Origin: Bimastos eiseni
Taxonomy: Eukaryota; Annelida; Clitellata; Crassiclitellata; Lumbricidae
NCBI GenBank assembly: GCA_959347315.1
Contig: OY365810.1
Location: 23,978,304 to 24,042,303 of the forward strand
Direction: 5' to 3'
Length of the DNA stretch: 64,000 nucleotides
Shown one piece after another: positions 24,707-37,490 of this stretch. The notes under the pieces are model-generated. The model had not been told where the DNA came from. It saw nothing but the letters and a program-made list of their open reading frames with translations, and did no database searches. Positions within the stretch are counted from its first letter, which is position 1, and each line of letters starts with the position of its first letter. Position numbers and translations under genes: made by a program.

Positions 24707-25332
24707 TTTCAATGACGCATGAAAAACAAATCGTTTACATGTCGATCAATACATAGGCTATAAAGGCTTACATACATCAACCACTCAATCAAAACATTTA
24801 TTTCGCAATCCAAAACATCATTGACTATACAGAGGCTGACATGAAATCGCATTAGGCAACACTGGAGACCTATTTACTAATTAAAGTCCCGCGAGTGTGC
24901 GTTACCCATGCATACAAACTATATATACGTACCTAAATGTACTTTTATATCCATGTATAGTCTAAGTACGCATGTAAGTAGCCACTTGTATACATATACA
25001 TTATTTACTTGCATATTTAAAAAAACTACGGTATATTTACTGAGCACGTCTTACGTTTAGCTTTGAATATCTTTGAATATCTAGATTCCATTGAGCAGAT
25101 CTTCGGAATTCATCAATCCCAGTAGCTGATCGCCATAGTTTCCTGCAACACTTCTGCAACAAGAAGAACTAGGCCATCTGCAGTTCTGCACAGAAGACGT
25201 CCATCATCTATTAACACAGACACTCATCACATTTACTACGATATTAATGGTCAGATTATCATACAGTCCAGAGGCTGATTATAATGATCCCACATTGACT
25301 TTATGGTCATGTATAAATAACCGTGATTAGGC

Positions 25333-25333
25333 G

Positions 25334-25368
<35 letters not shown>

Positions 25369-25369
25369 A
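25333..25369. repeat. (TA)n microsatellite
   Basis: A TA run with a single TG interruption. Confidence 0.9.
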
Positions 25370-25500
25370 TAAAAATGATGCAGATAGCAGACAGATCGTA
25401 GACACAACTGCATGCAGTCATGAGGATTTCTTCCAATTGGTCCAAAAGACTGAACAAATCGTTGCGCAGATGATAAGTCAGGCTTAGCAGTTCCTCTACA

Positions 25501-25574
25501 TCCTCTCTCTGTCTGTCTGTCTGTCTCTGTCTCTCTCTCTCTCTCTGTCTCTCTCTCTCTCTCCCTCTCTCTCT
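25501..25574. repeat. (CT)n/(CTGT)n microsatellite
   Basis: A CTGTCTGT block grades into CTCTCTCT over 74 bp. Confidence 0.95.
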
Positions 25575-25619
25575 TTTGTCGATCTGGTCACAGAACTCTG
25601 GACACCCCTTGATCATATC

Positions 25620-27420
25620 CGGACATCCCTCTCGATTTGACGTAGCGTTGTTGAATTAGCTGGCGACCTGCGCTTAGCTTTAGAGTACCGCTAAGATATT
25701 TTGATGTACTATTACTATTGTAATTCTAATTTATTATTTAATTTAGTCCTTGGTTATGTTATGTTATGTCGGTCGCCGTTTTATGTGACAGGACAACTCT
25801 CCGACACAGTCCGTGCAGTCTAAAATGCTACCTTTGATCAGAAAACCTTTGACCACTCACTGAACTAAAGACTTTTATGAAGGAAGAACACTTATAATAA
25901 TTATCTAGGACTAGGCCTACAACTACGCACCTGCTCTTATAATGACTACGAGAACCCAGTAAACAGCAAACAGCTGTTTGTTGTTTTAATTATTCGCATT
26001 TTGCCGCATGACGAATCATCAGCTGAGACCATGAAAAAAACAGAACACTAAGACACATAGAAAGCGTCAGGAAAGGACTTGAACTGGACAGGAGCCACGT
26101 GGGGAACACGTGTTATAACAGGATATTTGTTAGTTTGCTCGGGTTCAAGCCTCCTTGGGGTCTTATAAAAATTAGAATTTTAATATTGGAGAACATCAAC
26201 GTGCCTCTGAGAGAAAAAAGTACTCGATCTGCAGATTGGGTATACAATACACTTGGGAACAAAAGAACAACACCAGGAGTGGACTTGTTCAATCTTCATC
26301 TGGCAAAGTACGGATTACTGATAAAACATTAAACATCTGACACAGTACAGTATACTGATTATCAAACAGTAAAATCTCGTCCATAGGTTAAGCATCGTTA
26401 AGCATTTATCATGTGAGCTTACCTTAAGCGAATGTCGTCTGCAAGCTATGGTCCAGCTCTCTGTACATCAAGATTGGAGGCATGTCTTCTTTGCTTCGTG
26501 GATATCTGCAACTTAACACGTTTTGATGAATTGGAGAATAATGATCCTCTGGCGACCATCATAGGTTTAAATAAATGACGTTCATTACTTTCGGTTCCAC
26601 CCATGCTTGTACAATTTGTCCAATGCTTGTCTCTTGTAGATTGTAGTCCAGCGTAATATCATCGAACGGCTCATTCGTAAGGTCAAGGATACATAGCTGT
26701 GTCTGGTGTAGAGATTGTTTAGTCAAGGCCGATCTCTCACAACGTAACGCTCCCGATTGATGTCTTCATATTTAAGGAAAACTCACAGTTGAAAGTTCAT
26801 CATACGGTCTCTGTCGTTTTCGTTCTCAGCAGTTGTAGGTTAACGCTTTCAGGAAGACGAGTAGCGGTTTTGTTCCTATCAGGCGTCGGCTCTCTATGTT
26901 CCGTCGTTGTAGTTGCGTTCTCAGTGGAATAAGATTTCCGTTTTCATAAGGCGTATACGGGTTTCGTTCCTTTGGAGTACATTTTCAGGATGATTGGCGG
27001 TTTTTGTTCCCATGATGAGTAGCTTATCTTTAAATTCCGAAGTTGTGGTTTCGTTGAAGGCGCGATTTGGACTTCTTCAAGTTGCAAGAAGTGAATTGGA
27101 TCCATTCTCTGGCGCAGTGGTATCCATTTAACATCGTTTTCGTTCTCGCATACCGTACAATGTTTTTATTCACTATAGGTCGAATAGCTTTGTTCTCATC
27201 ATTCATTCAATTGTCCATTTATTTGTGCATTCATCCCGCTCGCTCATTCATTCATTCATTCAGTCAGTCAGTCAGTCAGTCAATCAGTCAGTCAGACAGT
27301 GAGTCAGTGAGTCAGTTTATACAACGCCTCTCCAGGAGAACCTCTCATAGGCGCTCCCCGTCCATTCCCGCAACAAGTGCGGGCAATACCAAGCAAACCC
27401 AGTGCCGATCCAATGAAAAT
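25620..27420. other. Intergenic, no gene recognised
   Basis: ORFs are short and unlike known families. From about 26810 to 27200 a GTTTTCGTTCTC-like motif recurs irregularly. At 27240-27310 there are ATTC and CAGT tetranucleotide runs. Confidence 0.5.
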
Positions 27421-28330
27421 TGATATCGTTCATCAGAGGAGGGGTGTAGATGAAATGGGCTGGGGTGTAGGTGGGGGTGAGGTGTGACTGAGATGAAGGT
27501 GGAATTGGAATTTAATCTGGTTTGAGGTCACTCAGATGTTTTTTCTTATTTTTTCCTTATTTTTATTCGTAGCTGCATACGGATTGACATCGTTCATCAG
27601 AGGAGGGGTATAGATGATGTGGGCTGGAGTGTAGATGGGAGTGTGAATGGGGTGGAGGTGGAATGGAATTTCATCTGGTTTGAGGTCACTCGGATGTTTC
27701 TTTTATTTCTTCTTTTTTTCTTCATAGCCGCATGCGGATTGATATCGTTCATCAGAGGAGGGGTGTAGATGATGTGGGCTGGGGTGTATGTGGGGGTGTG
27801 ATTGGTGGGAGGTGGAGGTGGAATTTCATCTGGTTTGAGGTCACTCGGATGTTTCTTTTATTTCTTCTTTTTTTCTTCATAGCCGCATGCGGATTGATAT
27901 CGTTCATCAGAGGAGGGGTGTAGATGATGTGGGCTGGGGTGTATGTGGGGGTGTGATTGGTGGGAGGTGGAGGTGGAATTTCATCTGGTTTGAGGTCACT
28001 CAGATGTTTTTTTATTTCTTCTTTTTTCCTTCGTAGCTGCATACGGATTGATATCGTTCTTCAGAGATGGAGTGTAGATGGGGTGGGTTGGGGTGCAGAG
28101 GGGTGGGGCATGATTGTGGTGGAGGTGGAATTTCATTTCGTTTGAGGTCACTCGATTTTATATTTCTTTCTTCGCATCCGCATATGAATTGATATCGTTC
28201 ATCAGAGGAGTGTAGATGAGGTGGGTTGGGGTGTAGATGGGATGGGGGGGGGGTGTGACTGGGGTGGAGGTGAAATTTCATTTCGTTTGAGGTCACTCGA
28301 AGTTTGTTTTTTCGCGGCTGCACATTTGAT
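27421..28330. repeat. 155-bp tandem (minisatellite) array, about six units
   Basis: TGATATCGTTCATCAGAG-type unit starts lie at 27421, 27585, 27740, 27895, 28049 and 28190. The units starting at 27740 and 27895 are almost identical over 155 bp. Each unit has a TGGGGTGTAGATG half, a TTTGAGGTCACTC block and a T-rich spacer. Because 155 is not a multiple of 3, ORFs crossing it change frame and are not considered genes. Confidence 0.95.
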
Positions 28331-28669
28331 TAGGTGGAGGTGGGTGGAAGCGGGTGTACAGGAGGGGTAGGCGAAGTCGTATCGTACGATTCCCATCGAC
28401 ATAATCTGCTGGTGGCAAAGCTGACGAACTTCTCTGCCTCATGACGTAATTCAGCACACAAGGATGGCAATTCAAACGTTAGAATCGTTCAGTTTACACT
28501 TCTGGAGACGTGTTTTCGCGATCTTTACAACCGACTCTGCTCTTTGCTTCGACTTCGGATAGCGTAGTATTCATATTGTCATTCAAAGGGGATTCAGCTT
28601 CCAGAAATTGCTGCAATTGGTCGAAGGTGTTTCTCTCATCTTAATTATCTTCGTGTCGTTGAAGAATAC

Positions 28670-28993
28670 GTTGCTCCTTTTAGAGCGAGCCATCTCTTAG
28701 TTCTACGTTTCATCCCCTTGCAGTTGAGAGATATGTTTCATTCGAAGTTAAATTGGCTTTTTAAAGCTGTTTAACTCTTCTTTGACTTTACATATTGATC
28801 TTTTTAGAGCTAGCGATCTCTTAGTTCTTCATCCCCGCAGTTCAGAGATGTTTCATTCGAAGATCCATTGACTTTTTTCAACTGTTTTACTATTATTTGA
28901 CTTTACATGTTGATCTTTTTAGTACTAGATATCTCTTAGTTCTTCATCCCCGCAGTTCAGAGATGTTTCATTCGAAGATCCATTGACTTTTCT
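28670..28993. repeat. Three-copy ~120-bp tandem repeat
   Basis: GATCTCTTAGTTCTTCATCC, the CGCAGTTCAGAGATG block and ATTCGAAGATCCATTGACTTT recur at about 120-bp spacing. The last two copies are nearly identical. Confidence 0.85.
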
Positions 28994-29180
28994 AAGACGG
29001 TTAGAGCGGTCAACCCATAACGTTCAGTGTGCGCTGTGCGAGCGGGTTCGACCCTCGTCCGGGGACTCACTGTGTAGGGACCTTGAGCAAGTCCTTCGCG
29101 CACATTTGCTCTGCAGTACAACTGTAATTGCGTCGTCGAAGCGTGTGTGTGAACTTCGGAGCAAAAAGATATCGTAAACG
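28994..29180 (+). mobile_element. CORE-like tRNA-derived SINE, copy 1
   Basis: GACGGTTAGAGCGGTCAACC, then B-box GGGTTCGACCC, then GTGTAGGGACCTTGAGCAAG and a GAGCAAAAAGATATC tail. Same arrangement as copies at 54674 and 60634. Confidence 0.8.
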
Positions 29181-29248
29181 ATATCTGCCAGAAAATGAAT
29201 CTATATTCGAACATTTAAGCCAGTTGACCGATTCGGGCCTATTTAAAG

Positions 29249-30255
29249 CAGGGCGTGGTCTCGAGACCGCGGTCTTGATCTCGAGACGGTCTCGAGACCG
29301 GAAAACTGCGGTCTTGGTCTTGGTCTCGAATGCATCGGTCTTGGTCTCGGATCATCGGTCATGGTCTCGAATGCGTCGGTCTTAGTGTTGGTCTTTAAGG
29401 AATGGTCTTGGGATTGGTCTCCGTCTTAGATTAGCGTTCTTGGTCATTTGCCGCATCAAAGCACTTTTTTGGATACTTGTCGGTTATTTTCGATTATTTT
29501 TGGCCTGTTGTAACATGTATATTATGCATATTACTATATGCAAAAAATGCACTCGCAACGGAGCCAGCTATTTCAAAATTTGCTATAAAAATTTTTAAGG
29601 TTTTTGAACAATCTATAAATTATGTGGTCGGCCACGTGTAAACACTGTTAACCTACAATTCCTAGTACAAGTACACCATTCAAACGAAAAGTTAATCTGC
29701 TTGTTCAGATGTCTTACAGTGTATGTACCTATCGCATGTATACTATAAATAATTGATAGTGTGATATTCTCGTGGCTACCACGGGCTGAACCCGCAAAAG
29801 TTCAGACTGGCCGGTAAAACTGTTTTCTGGACAATTATTAAGAATTGTATTCTTCAGGAATAAAATTAATGCTTAAAGCGCGTTATTCCGTTTTAGCGTC
29901 TTAATAAATGGAATTATTATTATTGTTATTATTATTATTTAAAAAAAATCTCGCTGTATATGTTTGTAGTTGGAGTTAATTTTCTAGCAAATCCACAGCA
30001 CCTACAGCTGCACAAAAGAGCCTCTGAAGGCAACTGCGTTGAAGCGCTGGATGCACACTGACAATCGTTGGAACAAGTAGCTTGTTTCTCTATGGTCTCT
30101 GGTGACATGTGTCAAAAGGCGACCCAAGTCTTTGATGAAGTCCATTCCTTTATTATTTACTGGGCCCATGGTATAAATGGAATTGTTTATAAGAAATAGT
30201 ATCGGTCTTGATCTTGGTCTCGGACCTCTCGGTCTTGGTCTCGTGCCAAACACTG
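29249..30255. mobile_element. 1-kb hAT-like element with perfect 8-bp target duplication
   Basis: ATTTAAAG is duplicated at 29241-29248 and 30256-30263. The ends are CAGGGCGTGGTCTCG and, inverted, CAGTGTTTGGCACGAG. Both ends carry arrays of GGTCTTGGTCTCG. No transposase motif is seen. The minus strand at 30002-30170 has an unrecognised reading frame containing FIKDLGR and RETSYLFQRLSV. Confidence 0.75.
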
Positions 30256-30263
30256 ATTTAAAG

Positions 30264-33200
30264 CGGTACTGAAGAATCCAAGTGACGGTGATCTCTGTGC
30301 CATTAAACAGGGATGGATACCGGCTAATCCTGGCTGTCCTAGTGCCATTAAACAAGGAAAGACGGATGGATGGGCCAAACAGCGCAACAGATACATATGG
30401 CATCAACCTCGTTCTACGTGCACTCTTGGGGTCAGAAAGTAGCTACCGGATGAGCGGCTCCTGCAGGGCAGCAGAAATGGAAGCCATAACGAGAAAGATT
30501 AAAATTAGCCATAAGCGTAAACGCATGATCTGTTGTTGATTTTCAGATACTCCTTTAGACCTGGACGACTACGCACTACTCTCAAGACCAAGAACAAAGA
30601 CAAGGAAATGAAAACAAAGAAATAAATACAGAACATTTTGTGTAGATAATCTTAACAAATATACAGACTTTGAACCTTTAATAGTAAATACATTGAACCC
30701 ATACATAGACCATTATGCACCTCGTATAATTGTTATATGTGCTGTGTGTAACGTTGATCATCTGTGAAATGAAACCGTCGTAAAATAAACTTAGTCATCA
30801 ACCCAGGTCACGTGTTGCAGAGATTCCTTCCTAAAATAAAGACGACCTCCTAGTACTCCCTACGCTAATGACCGTGTTATACCAAAGGTAGTCAAATCTA
30901 GAGCGAAAATGCTTTTTAACTAGAATGCTGCACTTTTAAATGTATTGTTCACCAGCATGCGGATATGCAATTGGTGAAATAAAGAATACACTTAAGCCTG
31001 CTTAGTGAAGTTAGTTAGTTATTTAAGAATTTATTGGGTTTCTAGGGGTTGGTTGCTTACTTTCATGAGTTTACGGCTCTTAAATTGTCCGATTCTCCCA
31101 GACTGCGTAGAATATAAGTAATATTGATAAGCGACTATTTTTATTCTTTTGCTAATTCTGCTAATTGGCGTTCTGTCTGGCGGGATTTCAATCCCTATTG
31201 GTCACCCTTCGTAGTCTCTAATTTTATATTCTTTCTTCTGTGTCATTGAACTGTTGGTTATGTCAACAAATAAACAAGATTGATTGATTGCTTGATTGAT
31301 TGATAAACAGTATAGAAACATTGGGGAAATGTAAGAAATCACCGAACTTTTACTACATGTCCCCGTATCACAGTGCCTGTGGCACAGAGACCTAGCTAAA
31401 ATTAATGAAAATCAAACATTCCTGGTGTCAGTACTCGGCATCCCCTCCGACATAATTCTAGAATAGGAACCAGATGTGGCTGGTATGGCAGGCCATGAGA
31501 AAAAATGTGCATGTTAAAAGTGCTAACGTTTATGCTATATAACGATGATATTAATGAGAAATGGAAAAAATTAAAATATGGATTCATCTTCACTTGCCGC
31601 CGGAGAACCCAATGTCACTATGGTTGACGTATATTGGAGCAGTTTGCTTAAATAAAAATTTGCCTTCAAATATTCATAATATAAGTGCCGATTTCTTTGC
31701 TCAGATAGCAGGCCTATGTCAAATAAAAATAATAATGTAATTGAATATAAGTTACATTTAAGTGGTAGAAGTAATATTACAAATTGAATATATTGCAAAT
31801 ATGGCTGCTGCTCGAGAAAAACTACATTTATGTCAAGTTTATGGCATTGGATGTGAGCTCACTTCACAGCAACTATCAACTGTGAAGATATGAAATATCT
31901 TAGGTCACCTGAAACGATATTATATGGTAAGCAATTTGCAACGGTCTGGTGAAAGTCTTTTCAGTTCCTAATAAAGTCGAAGGTGGCTCACAGTTCGGCG
32001 ACTCAGAACCATACGGTACTTTGATTGTTTACGAGCATCATACGATACGAGGTGTTTGCATTATTAAATAAGTGGAAATGAACTCCGGCTTACAACATAC
32101 GACTCGAGTTAAATGGCAACCTACGGTGTTAAACCGATGCATTCGTAGGCTGAACAACCAACACTACCTGGATACACTCGTCCGCCACTGATGTCAGCGT
32201 CAATCAGTCAACTTGTAATCTCTGTCTTACCCTATGAGTCACCGCAATTTCACGACCCATAATAATTTTGTGAATCAACCAAGTGAACGCGCCAGCGCCG
32301 TATACCCGAGTTCACTCAACCGCCTGGAGCGTACGCATAATCGCGCCTGGCTTCGATCATCACCAACACGACAACCCGTCTTGGTAGGAAGAACCGAGAG
32401 GTTGGGTCAACCCCTCGAGACATCTGAAAGACTTTTACGCACTCGCTACACCCTTCAGATGCAGAAAGTTCGAACTACAACCAAGACCACGGATGACGTC
32501 ATTCAAGAGCGAAACTAATTGCATCTTCGCGAAACACAGCTTCCACAGCCTCAGCTGCAACATAAACCATCAAGACTCCGCCTCCCACAATGACCACCGA
32601 TAAATCCGACTCAGTACTGCAGCTGTGCTGTGTCTAACCAACCACCACCTCCTTCGATAAACTATCGGCCTGTAGCATCGACTACAGCCGTCAATCTTAC
32701 TGCTGCCAAGTGCCAACCCTCGATTGTTTTCCACCACGTATACGTGATGAATCGCAGTCGAAAACCAATCAGCCCGAGACAAGGACAAAGATAACAAACA
32801 ACTCATTCTGCTGCCCGTTAAGGTTCTATAACCCAGAAAAGAAGTCAAGAGGAGCCTTACTGTATTTTGTAAAGGTTCAGAAATCTGCAATTCTTGGCCT
32901 CCTTCAGACATTTGTTATGAGTAATATTGTTCTGCCCTATCAACTGATCAACTCATGCCTATTTGACTTAGACAGCCGTCTGTGTAGCCAAGTCTGATTG
33001 AGATTCTATTTCGTCTGCTTTAAAGTTTGTGTATTTTAGACAAGACGGGAAGGTGTAGATAGTAAGTTACTTACTTATCCAGTATCGTTGCAAATTTTTT
33101 TGCATAAGCGTATAGAGAAGAATAGATTGTTAAATGTAGTCTTTTGTGGTTGACATGTGATTATGTGTTCTAGTGGATACAAGTCTTCGTCAACTTGACC

Positions 33201-35753
33201 CGTTGTATATTTGTGAGCTGCCCGAATTCAATTGAGATCTGCGTTAAGCGAAAGGTTATTGGCGCCTTAATTGTTTAAGAATAATTATATTGGAGATGGT
33301 GAATATTATGTTCCCGACAGAGGAAACTGTTGGCTTCTGCCAGATGTAAAATTGTCTATGAAGATAACGGTCCTCGAAATAAAATTGACATGGTTCTACG
33401 GAACATAGGGTGTTATAAGCGAGCTTTCATTTATTTGTTTCCTGAGTTGTTGCACTGGCTTTATTTGGAAGACATTTTTTGCTGTAAGAATACATTGCAG
33501 TTGAAAGTGGTTATTTACAGTGTGTAAAGGTAAAATAATTCTTTTGATTCTACAATAAGGGTAAAAAGTTGATAACTGTGTTCACGCTGGAGTAGGCCTA
33601 TAAGAGGTTGCCATTATTTGAGGAAGCTGACTCGTGATAAACTCTGATTGGATTAAGTGGTGATCTACATGCATCTGATGTGGCATGTACCATTATGGTT
33701 AGTGGCCTAGATTTTAAGAGAAGTGAAGTACAGCATGAAGAAACTAGGCTTAGGAGTATGCTTGAGAGATAAGCAGAATGCGAATTAGTAGTAGCTGTCC
33801 CTGTAGTTGTAAACGAGACTGCGACCAATAATTGTCAGACGTCAGTATGAAAACCTTTATTGGGCTTAGAATAATTGCATAGTTAGGGAGCAAATTGCCC
33901 TATATGTTCCACTTACCAGGATAGACGTGGATAGGAGATGTTTTGTGGTGTGTTTCTTACCTGATGCTTGAAATTGGTTCATTGGCTTCGTGAAATATGA
34001 GTTTGGTATGAGATTTTCATTTATTTTGATTCTAGAGTCAGTGCTTGTCGTGAGACGGTAGCTATGAGTGATGGTAATTCATTCAATCTGTCTGTAGTGG
34101 TAATTCATTCAATCTGTCTGTAGAAAATAAGTTAGGCCTTGGGTTCTAAAAAGATCTGATGCTTAATGTTAATGTCTGTGTTTCAGAGATACAGAAATGA
34201 CTCAATCTCTTGCCTCCGATTAGAAAATTTGCTGAAATGCACATTTATAAGCGCTGCCTAAGTTGGGTAAATAGACTTAATTACGGTTTAATAGAGCATA
34301 TTTCAAATGTGTGAAGTAGGACCACTCCTATAAATTATTTTCAGAATTCTCCAAACGACTTTAATGTGAGGACGATTTTACGATATGATGCTTTTTCTGA
34401 AGATGTTTAGTTTAACATTGTTGAATTGTTTGCAGGCTAGTGACGCTATTAGGTCAATTTAAGTTTGTAGTAGGCCTAAAGCGGTACACATCATCGTCGA
34501 ATTGAGTTCACGGTTCCTAAAAATGCTGCCAGAAGCAGTGGAAAGTTCCTATAAACATCTGAGAGATATGCTTTTGTATAATTATAGCTTGAATTACAAG
34601 TGTAGTATTAATCGTTTTCGTTTATGCATAGTGAAGTTCGATTGAAGGTCACCAGTTAACAGTGTATGTAGTAAACTAAATGATGACGTTTTATAAGTTG
34701 ATATAGGCCTATAGATTTAAAGGTAACTGTTGTCGAAGTGACAGAATCGCTATTAAGAGCTGAAACGTTCTTCAAGGAAGGAGTACGGATTCCTATAAAA
34801 ATCTAGGAAACCCACGAATCAGAGTTTGTTTGTAATGAGCCTAAGTAAGCTATATCATTTACTTTTATTGGATAACGTTCATTTTTCTTCTGTTCTTTTT
34901 GAATGTTATTTGTTGCGAATTGTCAGCCTTTTAAATGAACGAAGATATAATAATAATCATCGCCTTAGCCGCAGTGAGGAAGAATGCAACGACCATAGAA
35001 GGGGACCACACTCGCCGTCAAAGAGCGGGCGTAACACCTTTACTAGAAATTTGGAATGCATAAATTGAATAGGGTCAGATCACCAGGTCTAGTTGGATCT
35101 ACCCCACTAGACCTAACTGAGCTGTAGGTTTTAGACCATTGTTGGGTGGCCTAATTGAACTCAACAGAGCCCTAAAACGAGAACATGACAGTTAACCTGC
35201 TGAGCACGGCAGGCAAGTGATAACATGACCTCGACTTTGGTTCAATGAATGATGACAACCAAGAACGATCTACAATTAATTCTGAACACACCTACATTTT
35301 AGAGCTTGCCGCTTAACTCATTCAGCCAGTACATTATTTAGCCTACTTCTGTTGAGGAATACCAATAAAACTGCTTTATCGCCAACTGCCCTGATATTGA
35401 TCCAGACCCAAATTTTGATAATCAGACGATACCACGTGGATGTAACTAAACGTTGGCTGATGAGATTCAAGTGAATTTGAAATGTTCCAGTCAAGCACTT
35501 AGCATGCGACATTTAACTTGCAGAAGTAGACCTAGGCCTATATCTTGTCAGCATGAGGATGCAGCTGCAGGCATAACAAGTAAAGTAAAAACATGGGTTT
35601 TTCGGGAACCTCTTTTATCTGGTTGATGGCGCAACCGTTCCAGTTCCTTAAGAGATTTCTGATTACATATCAATGATGATGTAAAGTTGCAGGAGTGGAG
35701 CTCGTCAAGGAGGACTCGTTATTTAAATTTTTTCATTTTGTGTTAAATTTTTC
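30264..35753. other. Intergenic, no gene recognised
   Basis: About 5.5 kb of AT-rich DNA. A LINE-like 3' tail lies at 31150-31305 and a 27-bp direct duplication (GGTAATTCATTCAATCTGTC) at about 34075-34125. The 32.2-33.0-kb part has somewhat longer ORFs on both strands (94-113 aa), but none shows a family motif. Confidence 0.5.
31150..31305 (+). mobile_element. LINE 3' tail fragment with (GATT)n end
   Basis: AATTGGCG...CTGGCGGGATTTCAATCC, then AATAAACAAGATTGATTGAT. The layout parallels 55630-55785 (AACTGGCGGGGC ... AATAAAACAGATTGATTCAT). Confidence 0.5.
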
Positions 35754-36215
35754 AGATACGTCCGTAAATATTTGATACACTGCATTGTCATGCAAGCCTG
35801 AAATGTGTGCAAAATTGCAGTTGTGTAGGTCGATAGGAACATGGCCTACCTGAAAAAGAATTGAAAGATGTCAAAATTTTATGTATTTAAAAATTTATTT
35901 TATTGCTTTTTTGTATTTAAAAAATGTTTTGATTTGTGTGCGTAGAAATTTGATATATTGCAGTGTCATGCAAGCCTGATATGTATGCAAAATTATTTCA
36001 GCTGTGTAGGTCGACGGGAACACACCTGAAAAAGAGTTGGAAGATGTCCAAAAAGTGTTGTGTTTATTTTATTTTTTAAAACATGTTTCGAGTTATGTGC
36101 GTAAAATCATTAAATGTGATACTTTGCATTGTCATGCAGGCCTGAAATGTGTGCAAAATTTCAGCTCTCTAGGTCGACGGGAACATACCTGAAAAAGAGT
36201 TGAAAGATTAACGAA
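35754..36215. repeat. Three diverged ~170-bp tandem units
   Basis: GCATTGTCATGCAAGCCTGA, the TGTGCAAAAT block, GTAGGTCGA(C/T)GGGAACA and CCTGAAAAAGAGTTG recur, with TGCAAGCCTG-type anchors at 35791, 35969 and 36135. Confidence 0.85.
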
Positions 36216-36589
36216 CCTGACAACTTTACGAAAGCTAAGTTATTACGTAAAAGAGAGTAAAAATACCGGGATTTACTTTTGTACACGAGGCAATACCAAG
36301 CGGCTGAGGTGGAGGGGTTGGTATATTATGATGGAGGGGTTGGTATATTATGATCAAAAGTAACTATGGATTTAGTGGGTTATACCGATAGATAGTATTA
36401 GTGACAATGAAGATACACGTGAATTTGAACGTCTGTTTGTTAAGATTAAAATGACATCTGGCAGACACTGTTTGGCTGGTGTCACACAGAGCTCCTGACA
36501 TTGACATAGAGCTTCTGACATTGACGCAAGACCTTTTAGCAAAAATTATCTCGTATTGTAAACCTCAGATTACCCCAAATTTGTGTAGC

Positions 36590-37490
36590 AACTGAATGCC
36601 AGGCCAAAACGTTCAGTGCCCAACTCTATTATCGACGTCAACGTCCCGACAAAAGTCTCAGCGACCTGCTACATGACATTCGACGTCCGATTGTGCTGGC
36701 CTATCCAGTCCCATCTAACGCTGCCACAGAAATACTTGCCTGCGACTTATTCCTGGAATCTATCCGCAATAGAGAACTCTAACACTAAAGATTCGAGAAA
36801 AAGACATAAGACGATCGACGAGGCCTATCGGATGGCCTAACGACTGAGCGCCTATCAGAATATGACTGAGGATGATGATTGTCGACGAGCGCCCAACTGC
36901 GTGAGAAGCACGCAGGGAACAGATGCTAACAGTCAACTGTAGAACCAACTGAAGAGCTTTCTCATTGCGCAGCGACGTTGGCAACAGAAACTGTAGGACC
37001 AGATCGGACGCCAACTGAGAGAATTACGAATTCCACCTCGAGTCATTGGTCCTGAAAGAAAGAGCGGCGACGCTCGGAACTCCGAACGAGATATTCCCTG
37101 TTACTTGCTTCATCGACACTGGGTCGGAGGCAAGTATACCATTCCTCTTGACCATAAACAAGGCTTAGAATTGCAGCCTAATACTTCTTCTTCTTCTGGC
37201 GGCCAATGGTAATGAAATAAGGGTGGGGAGGTGACTATAGTCCTATCATTTGGAGATACTTTGCTTTAGGTGCTAAGTTTTTGGTATTCGATCAAATTTG
37301 TGAGACCATGCTTGGCGTGGACTGGCAAAAAGAGCATCGCTGCCGTATTGGTTTTCGGACGGGCACTCTTTTTGTTGGCAGAAGGCAGACCTCATTACTA
37401 AAAGGGAACAAAAGGTGTCCTGCTGTAGACGGGTGGTGCTGGAAGCAGAGGAAGTGGTAATATCTCGAAATTCGATGTCATCCAAGCTGC
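36590..37490 (+). mobile_element. Degenerate Ty3/Gypsy gag-protease remnant
   Basis: A capsid-like segment, LYYRRQRPDKSLSDLLHDIR (from 36624), continues to a stop near 36782. A retropepsin active site FIDTGSEASIP follows at 37109 (Asp codon 37115). In another frame come ETMLGVDW (about 37302-37325), and then RVVLEAEEVVIS (about 37430), the usual link to reverse transcriptase. Gag-like part, protease and linker lie in at least three registers with stops between, so the copy is dead. No LTR or RT was found attached. Confidence 0.75.

Noticed and set aside
25251..25616. 121-aa Arg/Glu/Gln-rich minus-strand ORF
   Set aside because: The charged run is a translated CT/CTGT microsatellite, followed by a TA repeat.
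27240..27310. Possible CRISPR-like short repeat spacing
   Set aside because: The repeats are contiguous tetranucleotides without spacers, in a eukaryotic genome.
27752..28323. Pro/Lys-rich minus-strand ORFs
   Set aside because: They run through the 155-bp tandem array, whose unit length is not a multiple of three.
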